Shown: one piece after another, positions 42,275 to 50,588 of the stretch
Layout: each line of letters starts with the position of its first letter
Numbering within the stretch: the stretch's first letter is position 1
From: Clostridium sp. CX1
Lineage (GTDB): Bacteria > Bacillota > Clostridia > Clostridiales > Clostridiaceae
Reading direction: 5' to 3'
DNA length: 64,000 nucleotides
Assembly (NCBI RefSeq): GCF_025398335.1
Contig: NZ_JAODOO010000010.1
Location: 62,001 to 126,000, forward strand
Notes under the pieces: model-generated
Seen by the model: only the letters and a program-made list of their open reading frames with translations
Told to the model about the DNA's origin: nothing
Databases searched by the model: none
Position numbers and translations under genes: made by a program

Positions 42275-43285
42275 TCATAGCAATTTATTAGCTAGAAGAA
42301 AATTTATAATTTCCTCCTTTGTAAGAAGTCTATTAGTATGGGATGATATTTCGCCAGATACTGCTTTGCAGTTTTTTATAGGATATATATTCTTGCTACC
42401 TTTTAAAATAGTAGGAAGTATGCAATAATAATCATCAAACTCTAAGGATCTTTCTGCCTCATGAGTTGTGATTAGTTCCTCAAATAATTTTTCAGAAGGT
42501 TGTTTTCCAATAAACTGTACTTTTATACTTTTGGGATCTTTAGAGAAAGATGGTGCTAAATAATTGATTAAAGCTTCAGCTAAGTCTTCTATGCGGATAC
42601 TTGGCATCTTTTTTATAAATATTTCTCCGCCAACAGCTTTTTCAGCACCTTTTAACATCAAATCAACGGCATCATCAATGGTGCATATAAACCGTGTCAT
42701 CCCCGGGTCAGTAACCGTTACATAATCTTGGTTTTTTATTTGTTCTTTAAATAAGTCTAGAACACAACCTCTTGAACCTAGAACATTTCCAAAACGTACA
42801 GTGGAAAAAATTGTGTTGTTTTCATTTATAAAGTTTCCATGGGTCATAAGTCTTTCGCTATAGAGCTTCCCAACACCCATTACGGTAGTAGGATTGGCTG
42901 CTTTATCACTACTAGTAAATACAACCTTTTCCACTCCATTTAATGTTGCACTCCTTATAATGTTGTCAGTGCCAATAATATTTGTAATAAAGGCTTCCTT
43001 AGGGTTATTTTCACATATGGATACAATCTTCATAGCTGCAGTATGAAAAACTATATCTATACCTCTTAAAGCAGTATTTATGCTATGGTAGTTTCTTATA
43101 TCTCCAATTATGAAGCTAACCTTAGGATTATATTTTAAATTATAAAGTTCTGCTTCTTGTTTTTGTTCATCTCTGCTGAATATATAAATATGCTTTACAT
43201 CATAGTTTAGTAATCTATTCAGCAGTGCCTTTCCAATTGTACCAGTGCCACCAGTTATTAAAATGTTTTTATTGCTTAACCACAT
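42275..43285 (-). CDS. UDP-GlcNAc 4,6-dehydratase-like enzyme (PseB/CapD type)
   Basis: A 336-residue short-chain dehydrogenase of the polysaccharide-biosynthesis CapD-like group. NAD motif ITGGTGTIGKALL, catalytic region TSSDKAANPTTVMGVGKLYSERL, and ARFGNV-like VRFGNVLGSRG are present. It is soluble and lacks the membrane domain of CapD itself, as PseB does. PseB makes the first intermediate of pseudaminic acid, but no PseC aminotransferase lies in the window, so the end product is open. The second ATG (43285) is chosen since GAGGG is then six bases away; the ATG at 43291 would touch the site. Confidence 0.88.
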   Translation of the reverse strand: MWLSNKNILITGGTGTIGKALLNRLLNYDVKHIYIFSRDEQKQEAELYNLKYNPKVSFIIGDIRNYHSINTALRGIDIVFHTAAMKIVSICENNPKEAFITNIIGTDNIIRSATLNGVEKVVFTSSDKAANPTTVMGVGKLYSERLMTHGNFINENNTIFSTVRFGNVLGSRGCVLDLFKEQIKNQDYVTVTDPGMTRFICTIDDAVDLMLKGAEKAVGGEIFIKKMPSIRIEDLAEALINYLAPSFSKDPKSIKVQFIGKQPSEKLFEELITTHEAERSLEFDDYYCILPTILKGSKNIYPIKNCKAVSGEISSHTNRLLTKEEIINFLLANKLL

Positions 43286-43519
43286 TCTCATCCCTCGCTT
43301 ATTAGTTAGTAATATAGTATATGTGGTTCAATAAGATAAGGTTCCAGGATGAATAGTGATATAGGGAGGAGGTAATGACTCTTTGACAATATTGATGATT
43401 TATCAGGAGATAGCTTATGTTTATAACAAGGAATAGTAATAAATTACTTTATAATTGCTCACAGGATGTAGTAATTTACATATATTATAAATAGAAACAC
43501 TGGAAAAAAGGGGGGACTT

Positions 43520-44884
43520 ATGATGACAAAATTGTACGATAGAAAGCCAGGACTTGTGACTATCGTCATTGCTACCTATAACTATGGCAAATTTATTGTA
43601 GATGCTCTCGATGGCATTAAAAGCCAAACCTATCCTAATATAGAGCTAATTGTAATGGACGATGATTCAGAGGATAACACAGAAGAACTTGTAAAGTCTT
43701 GGTATGGAAAATATGGAACTAAACTTTCAAACTTTATTTATTTAAAACTACCAAGAAATTGTGGTGCCGGCTGGGCTTACAATATTGGATTTCAAATTTC
43801 GCTAGGTGAATATATTGTAATCCATGATGCAGATGATGTCAGCTATCCAGAAAAAATAGAAAAGCAGGTTAAATTGTTAGAAGAACATCCTAATACAGCT
43901 ATGGTAGGCACAGGCTTTAGGACTTTTACAGATAGTATTTCCAAAAGTAAGGCAGGAAGTGGTTGGTTAAGTTTTAAACCAGAAAGTATTGAAAGAAACT
44001 ATAAAAAACATTTCAGGCACTGTGTTGCTTATGGTACCTTGATGTTTAGAGCTGCTATGCTAGAAGAAATTATTGGATGTTTCAAAGCTATTCCTGTTGG
44101 TAATGATATGTTTTTTGTGAATAACATTGTAAATCATGATTTTGTTGTTGAAAATATAAAGGAAGAACTACACTATGTAAGAAAACATACCGGTTCTATG
44201 AGTAGTGATTTAAGGCATAAAAAGGATATAAAGGTATTACAAAAGAGGAAAGTTACTGAAAATCTCGTCACAGTAGTATTACCTATCAAAAATAGTCAGA
44301 GTACTATTTTGAAGGCACTAAATAGTATAGCTGAGCAAACTTATCCTAACATTGAAATCATTGTGGTAGATGATAACTCTACTGATGACTCTGAAAAAAT
44401 AATAAATAACTGGTACAAAAAGTATAGAAATTCTTCCGGTAAAAAAGCTGTTAAGGAATTATTATATTTTAAACCTCCTAAGGAAGTTGGGGTGCCTTGG
44501 ATTTATAATATGGGAGCTTATTTATCTAGGGGAGAATACATTGCCTTTCATAATGATAAAGGTATAAGTCATCCTAAAAGAATAGAAAAACAAGTAGACT
44601 TTTTAAAGAATAATTTTATGTATGGGGCTATCGGCACAAATTGTGAACCAGGGGGCTCAAGAATAAGATATGATGATAAGCTTGAGTACTCTTATATTTC
44701 AGAAGGATTAAGTTGTATTAATATTAATACCCTAATGGTAAGATATGAGCATATCCATAGAACTGCTGGTTTTAGTAATTTAATGCAGGGTGCAGCAGAT
44801 TTCGAATTCATCTACAGACTACTAAACAATGGGTATAAAGTACAAAATTTAAGAGATGTTTTGTACTTTGAGCAAAGGGGTTGA
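43520..44884 (+). CDS. Tandem two-domain GT2 glycosyltransferase
   Basis: A 454-residue protein with two GT-A domains. Domain 1 (about 10-235) has VTIVIATYNYGKFIVDAL, MDDDSEDNT and an intact metal motif in VIHDADDVSYPEK. Domain 2 (about 250-450) starts VTVVLPIKNSQSTILKAL with VDDNSTDDS, but its metal motif position reads AFHNDKGISHPKR, so DxD is lost and the domain may only bind acceptor or be inactive. There is no membrane helix. GGGGGG precedes the start. It is divergent from the dehydratase gene and followed four bases later by the next transferase gene. Confidence 0.88.
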   Translation: MMTKLYDRKPGLVTIVIATYNYGKFIVDALDGIKSQTYPNIELIVMDDDSEDNTEELVKSWYGKYGTKLSNFIYLKLPRNCGAGWAYNIGFQISLGEYIVIHDADDVSYPEKIEKQVKLLEEHPNTAMVGTGFRTFTDSISKSKAGSGWLSFKPESIERNYKKHFRHCVAYGTLMFRAAMLEEIIGCFKAIPVGNDMFFVNNIVNHDFVVENIKEELHYVRKHTGSMSSDLRHKKDIKVLQKRKVTENLVTVVLPIKNSQSTILKALNSIAEQTYPNIEIIVVDDNSTDDSEKIINNWYKKYRNSSGKKAVKELLYFKPPKEVGVPWIYNMGAYLSRGEYIAFHNDKGISHPKRIEKQVDFLKNNFMYGAIGTNCEPGGSRIRYDDKLEYSYISEGLSCININTLMVRYEHIHRTAGFSNLMQGAADFEFIYRLLNNGYKVQNLRDVLYFEQRG

Positions 44885-44888
44885 TTTT

Positions 44889-46811
44889 ATGAGACCGCTA
44901 ATTAGCATTATTATGCCGGTATATAACTGTGAAGCTTTTATGGAAGAGAGTATTAGAAGTATACTAGAGCAGACCTATAGGAACTGGGAATTGATAATTG
45001 TAAATGATGGTTCGGAAGATAAAACAGAAGAAAAAATATCTGGAATAAAGGACGTTAGAATTCGTTTAGTAAACCTAAAGCAGCATAAAGGACTTACCTA
45101 CGCCTTTTTAGAGGGATACAAGCTTGCGAAGGGAGATTTTGTCATAAGGCATGACGGTGATGACATAAGTGCACCTAACCGCTTAGAATTACAGTTAAAA
45201 TACTTGTTGGAAAATCCACAGGATGGTATGGTATCCTGTCTTATTTCTTGTTTTACAAGAGACCAATCCTTGGCAAAGGACTGTACTTTTGTGGAAAGAA
45301 TTCAAAATCATTATGTTACTTATGAAGATATTCAAAAGGCCATCATTGGAGGCTTCATCCCTATTCTATTTCCTACCTTAATGATTCGTAAAGAACTTAT
45401 GGATAAAGTGAATTTTGAAAATAAGACCCTGGAGCTTGACGACCATGTAGAGCTGTTACTAGAGCTTATTAAAATGGGCAAAGTAAGAAAAGTAGAGGCT
45501 ATTCTATATTCTTATAGAAGACATAAGGATGCATACCATATGCAAAACGAAAAGGAATATAATAAGCAAGTATCTAAACTTCTTAAAGACCCTTCTGTTA
45601 AAAATCATCTTCAATATAACGATTTTTATAAGGAGTTAAAGGTTATTGAGAACAAAATACAAATAAATGAGAAAAGTAATATACGAGTATTGATGCTTAT
45701 AGATGCATTAAATGTTGGTGGAACAGAAACACATGTGGTTAATCTTACAAGAAAGCTAATTCAAAGGGGAGTTTATGTGGTAGTAGGGACTTCCGGTGGA
45801 CCTACAGAAGCAATACTACATTCCTATGGGATAAAAGTAATTAAAATTCCTATGGATACAGATTATATATCTAATAAGAAAAAGTTTGGTATGCTAAAGC
45901 TGGTAAAGAACATTATTGACGAAGAGAAAATAAACTTAGTTCACTGTCATCTCTTTGCAAGTATGCAGCTTGCCAGTGAACTTTATAGAATGTATAAGAT
46001 ACCTTATGTCGTTACCGTTCATGGACTATTTTATCCTAATAGTATTTTATACTCTAGCTGTATAATGGCATCTAAGGTCATTGCAGTAAGCGAACCAGTA
46101 AAAGAAATGCTAGAGGCAAAACTTGAAGATAGGAGTAAGGGCAAAGTTGTTGTAATTCAAAATGGAGTCAGTACAGATATGCTTAAAGATTCTTCTAGGT
46201 CTGCAGACATAAGAAGAGAACTTAGCATTCCAAGAAATGCAGGAATTCTGTGTTACTGTAGTAGATTAGATTGGAACAAGACCGACGCAGCCCGTGTATT
46301 TTTATTTAGCTATTCTCAACTTCTAGGACAGTTCCATAATCTACACGCAGTTATAGTAGGAGATGGTCCAGGAAAGGAGGGTATAGAAAAGGAAGCACAG
46401 GTTATCAATGAAATGGTAAATGAAAAGGTCGTTCATGTAGTAGGTGCTAAGGTAGATGTAATACCTTATTATAAAGAAAGTGAGATAATAATAGGTACTG
46501 GAAGAGTCGCCTTGGAAGGAATGTTATGCAGCAAACCAATAATTGCTGTAGGAAATCAAGGTTATGCGGGACCTATAACTGAAAGAACCAGAGATATTCA
46601 ATGGAAGATGTATTTTGGAGATCATGACGCCCTAGAGAAACCTAATGCTGCTAGGATAGCTAGAGATATAAAACACCTAATATTAAACCCAGAAGCACGT
46701 AAAAAAATAGGAGACTGGGGAAAAAGCTGGTGTGAAAGAAACTTTAATAATGATGAATTGGTAAGGGAGATAATACAGATCTATAAAAATACTTTAAGTG
46801 ATTTAAGATAG
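44889..46811 (+). CDS. Bifunctional GT2-GT4 glycosyltransferase fusion
   Basis: A 640-residue soluble protein. Residues 1-225 are a GT2 domain (ISIIMPVYNCEAFMEESI, VNDGSEDKT, metal motif HDGDDISAPNR). Residues about 260-640 are a GT4 (GT-B) domain (LMLIDALNVGGTETHVVNL, VIQNGVSTDM, GDGPGKEG, GTGRVALEGMLCSKPII). The fusion could add two sugars in sequence. The ATG at 44889 has AAAGGGG nearby; an earlier frame opening at 44856 overlaps the upstream gene and has no site. It ends with a terminator at 46827-46872. Confidence 0.9.
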   Translation: MRPLISIIMPVYNCEAFMEESIRSILEQTYRNWELIIVNDGSEDKTEEKISGIKDVRIRLVNLKQHKGLTYAFLEGYKLAKGDFVIRHDGDDISAPNRLELQLKYLLENPQDGMVSCLISCFTRDQSLAKDCTFVERIQNHYVTYEDIQKAIIGGFIPILFPTLMIRKELMDKVNFENKTLELDDHVELLLELIKMGKVRKVEAILYSYRRHKDAYHMQNEKEYNKQVSKLLKDPSVKNHLQYNDFYKELKVIENKIQINEKSNIRVLMLIDALNVGGTETHVVNLTRKLIQRGVYVVVGTSGGPTEAILHSYGIKVIKIPMDTDYISNKKKFGMLKLVKNIIDEEKINLVHCHLFASMQLASELYRMYKIPYVVTVHGLFYPNSILYSSCIMASKVIAVSEPVKEMLEAKLEDRSKGKVVVIQNGVSTDMLKDSSRSADIRRELSIPRNAGILCYCSRLDWNKTDAARVFLFSYSQLLGQFHNLHAVIVGDGPGKEGIEKEAQVINEMVNEKVVHVVGAKVDVIPYYKESEIIIGTGRVALEGMLCSKPIIAVGNQGYAGPITERTRDIQWKMYFGDHDALEKPNAARIARDIKHLILNPEARKKIGDWGKSWCERNFNNDELVREIIQIYKNTLSDLR

Positions 46812-46826
46812 AAAATATTTTAGTAG

Positions 46827-46872
46827 CTGTCTAAGGGATAGAAGGTAATTTCTAGAACTAGACAGTATTTTT
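46827..46872 (+). terminator. Terminator of the glycosyltransferase pair
   Basis: CTGTCTA pairs with TAGACAG around a loop holding a smaller hairpin, followed by TATTTTTTT. Confidence 0.8.
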
Positions 46873-46955
46873 TTGCTCTTTACTTTGACTCTATTAAAAG
46901 GCAAAAAGTTAATATTATACTAAATTCTACAATTTAGCTTAAAAAAACCTACATA

Positions 46956-46985
46956 TTGACAAAATTATGCTAATTTTTATATAAT
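46956..46985 (+). promoter_or_regulatory. Promoter of the TetR-family gene
   Basis: A perfect TTGACA (46956-46961) and a perfect TATAAT (46980-46985) are 18 bases apart, upstream of a palindrome and the start at 47031. Confidence 0.85.
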
Positions 46986-47000
46986 GGAATTAATAGTGGA

Positions 47001-47016
47001 AAGTAAGTACTTACTT
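47001..47016. promoter_or_regulatory. Palindromic operator of the TetR-family regulator
   Basis: AAGTAAGTACTTACTT is a perfect 16-base palindrome located just after the predicted transcription start and before the AGGAGG site. Its form (TAAGTACTTA core) is usual for TetR/AcrR operators, so self-repression is likely. Confidence 0.75.
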
Positions 47017-47030
47017 ACCTAGGAGGAAAA

Positions 47031-47612
47031 ATGAAGAATCTGTTTATATCAAGAAGAGAAAGAATAATTTTAGGTGCTGTAGAAATAATTGATAGATTAG
47101 GTTTGCAGGGTCTGTCTACCAAGGAGCTTGCGAAAAACCAAGGCGTAACGGAAGGGGCTTTATATAAGCATTTTAAAAGCAAAGATGAAATTATCTTAGC
47201 TGTTATAGAATACTATAGCCATTATGATGATGTGATTATAGAAACTATAAAAATAAAAGAATTAAAGTCAAAAGAGGCCATAAGATTTTTTATACAATCC
47301 TTTGCCCAGTACTATGAAAATTATCCTGCCATAACAGCTATATATAACTCATACGAGTTTTTCAGACAAAATAACGATGCATTCGAAAAAATTAAATCCA
47401 TTTCTAATTCACGAAGTAATTTTATTGCTGAGCTTGTAGAAGAAGGAAAAAAATCCGGAGAGTTTTCTATTGAATTAGATGGTGAAATGCTTTCGGCTGT
47501 AATTTTAGGTTTATTTAGAGAAACGGTAATGAAATGGAGAATGAATGAATGCAAATTCTCTTTACAGGAAAAGGTTAGTTCAACTTTGGAAATGGTTTTT
47601 AAACTAGTGTAA
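47031..47612 (+). CDS. TetR/AcrR family transcriptional regulator
   Basis: A 193-residue repressor. The N-terminal helix-turn-helix spans about 10-55 (RERIILGAVEIIDRLG ... LSTKELAKNQGVTEGALYKHFKSKDEI), and the rest is an all-helical ligand and dimer domain. AGGAGG precedes the ATG. A consensus promoter and a 16-base palindrome lie directly upstream, consistent with autoregulation. The next gene, cheY, starts 76 bases downstream on the same strand and no terminator is seen between, so it may also control the che operon by read-through. Its ligand is unknown. Confidence 0.92.
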   Translation: MKNLFISRRERIILGAVEIIDRLGLQGLSTKELAKNQGVTEGALYKHFKSKDEIILAVIEYYSHYDDVIIETIKIKELKSKEAIRFFIQSFAQYYENYPAITAIYNSYEFFRQNNDAFEKIKSISNSRSNFIAELVEEGKKSGEFSIELDGEMLSAVILGLFRETVMKWRMNECKFSLQEKVSSTLEMVFKLV

Positions 47613-47688
47613 TATTTTGGATACTAAAGAATGAAACAAAAAAAGAGTATCTATATAATATAAATAAATGATTAGGGAGATGATGGTA

Positions 47689-48042
47689 ATGAAAAAGGTT
47701 TTAATAGTAGATGACGCGGCCTTTATGAGGGTATCCCTTAAGACAATCTTAGAGAGTAATGGCTTTGAAGTTGTAGGTGAAGCAGTAAACGGTTTAGATG
47801 GAGTGACAAAATTTAAATCACTTTGCCCTGATGTAGTTACAATGGATATAACTATGCCTGAAATGGATGGAGTAGATGCCTTAAGGGAAATTAGAAAGAT
47901 AGATCCTAATGCGAAGGTTGTTATGATTTCTGCCATGGGACAAGAAACCTTTGTTAGAGAAGCAGTTATGGCAGGAGCGAAAGGATTCATTGTAAAGCCT
48001 TATAAAGAAGATTACGTAGTACAAACCCTTAATAAGCTCTAA
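47689..48042 (+). CDS. cheY: Chemotaxis response regulator CheY
   Basis: A 117-residue receiver protein with DDAAFMR acidic pocket, phospho-acceptor in VVTMDITMPEMDG, the switch residue in MISAMGQ and the lysine in FIVKPYKED. It is of the CheY length and type and heads a che operon. The ATG at 47689 is chosen because AGGGAG lies nine bases upstream. Since no flagellar genes are present in the window, its target may be a motor elsewhere or a non-motility output. Confidence 0.92.
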   Translation: MKKVLIVDDAAFMRVSLKTILESNGFEVVGEAVNGLDGVTKFKSLCPDVVTMDITMPEMDGVDALREIRKIDPNAKVVMISAMGQETFVREAVMAGAKGFIVKPYKEDYVVQTLNKL

Positions 48043-48070
48043 TATTATTATGAACAGAGGTTGAATTTTT

Positions 48071-48499
48071 ATGGATGATTTACTAGATAGTCAATACGTT
48101 ATCTTTAAGCTAGCTGATGATAAGTGTGCTTTAAAAATTAATGATATTTTTGAAACAATTAGGATGCAAAAGATTACTGCTGTGCCTAACAGCAGAGCTT
48201 TTCTAGAGGGGATTATTAATCTCCGTGGGAAGGTTGTTCCAGTAGTGAATATACATAAGAGATTTGGAATAAAAAATTATTCTGCCACTAAGTCCACAAG
48301 AATTATTGTGGTTGAAAGTAGAGATGAAATAATAGGAATGATAGTAGATGAAGTAAGTCAAGTTCTTCGTTTTAAAGAAATTCAACAAGCACCTGATATG
48401 TTAGGTGAATTAGACAGCAGTTATTTTCTTGGAATTGGGATTATGGAAGAAGGGATTGCTGGTATCTTGAAGATTGATAAGATTCTCTACCATGAATAA
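48071..48499 (+). CDS. cheW: Chemotaxis coupling protein CheW
   Basis: A 142-residue scaffold that links receptors to CheA. Standard CheW features are YVIFKLADDKCALKINDIFE, NLRGKVVPVVNIHKRFG and IIVVESRDEIIGMIVDEVSQV. It lies between cheY and cheA with GAGG before its start, as expected for an array protein in a complete operon. Confidence 0.94.
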   Translation: MDDLLDSQYVIFKLADDKCALKINDIFETIRMQKITAVPNSRAFLEGIINLRGKVVPVVNIHKRFGIKNYSATKSTRIIVVESRDEIIGMIVDEVSQVLRFKEIQQAPDMLGELDSSYFLGIGIMEEGIAGILKIDKILYHE

Positions 48500-48513
48500 A
48501 GGAGCTGAAAACT

Positions 48514-50556
48514 ATGTCTGGAGTATTTGAACGTTCTGAAATAATTAGAGCCTTTGTGGATGAAGTGGAAGAACAGCTGCAGTTATTAGAACAAGGTATT
48601 TTAGAATTGGAGCAAAGTGGTGAAAGTCCTGAGCTTATACAAAAAATATTTCGAGTAGCTCATACCTTGAAGGGATCATCTTCTTCTATGGGATTTGAGA
48701 AAATGAAGATACTGACCCATGAAATGGAGAACGTATTGGATAAAATCCGGAATGGAATACTTTTTTTAAATAAAACTGTTATTGATATTTTATTTAAGTG
48801 TTTAGACAATTTAAAGTTGTTAATAGATGAATTTGTAGTAGATAAAACAAATATAACTACAGAAATTAATGAAATAATTTCGGAACTGAACCTAATATTA
48901 GAACAAAATGTATCCAGTGGAGAAGTTGATTTAGAAAGTCTATCAAAGGAACTTTTCCAGGATGAAGATGTGAAAATGCAAGTTGTTCAAGCAAGGGAAA
49001 TGGGACTTAATACTTTACTTTGTGAAATTCATATTTCAGAAGAAAGTTTTATGAAGTTAACTAGAGCTTGTCTTATCATGAACCATTTTAATGAACTTGG
49101 AACTGTAGTAAAGACTATACCGGATTTAATGAATTTATCTGATGAATCTTCTGTAGGTAAGGTAAGTTATTTACTTATTAGTAATTATGACAAAATAGAA
49201 CTTCAAAAGAATGCAGAAGAACAGTTGATGGATGTAGATAAAGTTGAAATACATAACTTTAACGAAGTACAGTGTAACCAGATAGAAAATTGTAAAGACG
49301 AAGAGACTGTAGAAGAAAAAAGTGCTGCTACAGATAAAGACAAGCCTAATAGTGATAAAAAAGTACTACAAACTCTACGGGTAGATGTAGAACGGTTGGA
49401 AAAGATAATGAATTTAATAGGGGAATTAGTAATTGAACAGACTAGGATGGCTAAGGTTGGAAGTGATTTATATAATCGTTATTCCCAAGACAACTCTGTG
49501 GAAGAACTTTTAGGAATTTCTAATCATATAACCAGAGTAGTTAGTGAGCTGCAAGAGGGAGTTATGAAAACTAGGATGGTCCCTGTTAAGCAGTTGTTCA
49601 ATAGACTTCCTAGAATAGTTAGGGATCTGTCAGCTGCACTAGAAAAAGAGGTTACTTTGATTCTAGAAGGTGAAGATACAGAAATGGACAAGACTATAAT
49701 AGAAGAAATAAGTGATCCACTTATTCATCTAATTCGTAATTCTGTAGACCATGGAATTGAGAAATCAGAACTTCGTAAAAGTGCAGGAAAGGCAGAAAAG
49801 GGAACATTAAAAGTTACAGCGTGTCACCAGGAGAATCATGTAATTATAACCGTTGAAGATGATGGAGCAGGAATAAACTTAGAGAAGATAAAAGAGTCTG
49901 CTATAGAAAAAAAACTAATAGCTCCACAAGAAGCAGAAACTATGTCTAGAGAGGATATCATAAACTTAATATTTAAAAGTGGTTTCTCTACATCAAAAAC
50001 CGTAAGTGATGTATCCGGTCGTGGAGTTGGTATGGATATAGTAAGAAATCATATTGATAAGTTAAATGGCATCATAGAAACAGAAACAGAAGAAGGACAG
50101 GGCACGAAGTTTAAAATTAAGTTACCTTTAACATTAGCTATATTAAGGGGACTTTTAATAAAACTTAGAGATGTAATCTATGCACTTCCAATGAGTAATG
50201 TAATAGAAATTGTAAGAAAAGAAAAAAGTGAAATAGAAAATGTTAAGGGACAACCAATTGTTATGGTAAGAGGTAAGATTATTCCATTGGTTTGGCTACA
50301 TGATTATTTTAACATTTCAAGGACTACAGAGAGAAAAAATGTTTTTGTGGTAATTATTGGAGTAGCAGAAAAACAAATTGGAATAGTTGTAGACGAGCTA
50401 ATAGGGAATCAAGAAATTGTTGTAAAGTCTTTTGGAGGCTACATAGGAAAGGTTGATGGTTTTTCGGGAGCAACTATATTAGGAGATGGCAGCGTTGCCT
50501 GTATCCTAGATGTAGTAGGAATTGCCAAAATGGTAGCTAGTAGAAGAAACTTATAA
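48514..50556 (+). CDS. cheA: Chemotaxis histidine kinase CheA
   Basis: A 680-residue kinase. P1/Hpt with the phosphorylated H50 (FRVAHTLKGSSSSMGF) is followed by a P2-like region (about 150-245), a short linker, the P3 dimerisation helices (about 290-350), P4 HATPase_c (SVDHGIE, VEDDGAGIN, GRGVGMDIV) and the CheW-like P5 (about 545-680). All catalytic boxes are intact. AAGGAG precedes the ATG. It phosphorylates CheY, CheB and perhaps the extra receiver downstream. Confidence 0.95.
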   Translation: MSGVFERSEIIRAFVDEVEEQLQLLEQGILELEQSGESPELIQKIFRVAHTLKGSSSSMGFEKMKILTHEMENVLDKIRNGILFLNKTVIDILFKCLDNLKLLIDEFVVDKTNITTEINEIISELNLILEQNVSSGEVDLESLSKELFQDEDVKMQVVQAREMGLNTLLCEIHISEESFMKLTRACLIMNHFNELGTVVKTIPDLMNLSDESSVGKVSYLLISNYDKIELQKNAEEQLMDVDKVEIHNFNEVQCNQIENCKDEETVEEKSAATDKDKPNSDKKVLQTLRVDVERLEKIMNLIGELVIEQTRMAKVGSDLYNRYSQDNSVEELLGISNHITRVVSELQEGVMKTRMVPVKQLFNRLPRIVRDLSAALEKEVTLILEGEDTEMDKTIIEEISDPLIHLIRNSVDHGIEKSELRKSAGKAEKGTLKVTACHQENHVIITVEDDGAGINLEKIKESAIEKKLIAPQEAETMSREDIINLIFKSGFSTSKTVSDVSGRGVGMDIVRNHIDKLNGIIETETEEGQGTKFKIKLPLTLAILRGLLIKLRDVIYALPMSNVIEIVRKEKSEIENVKGQPIVMVRGKIIPLVWLHDYFNISRTTERKNVFVVIIGVAEKQIGIVVDELIGNQEIVVKSFGGYIGKVDGFSGATILGDGSVACILDVVGIAKMVASRRNL

Positions 50557-50588
50557 TTAACTAAAAATAGTAGATCAGGAGGAAAATT

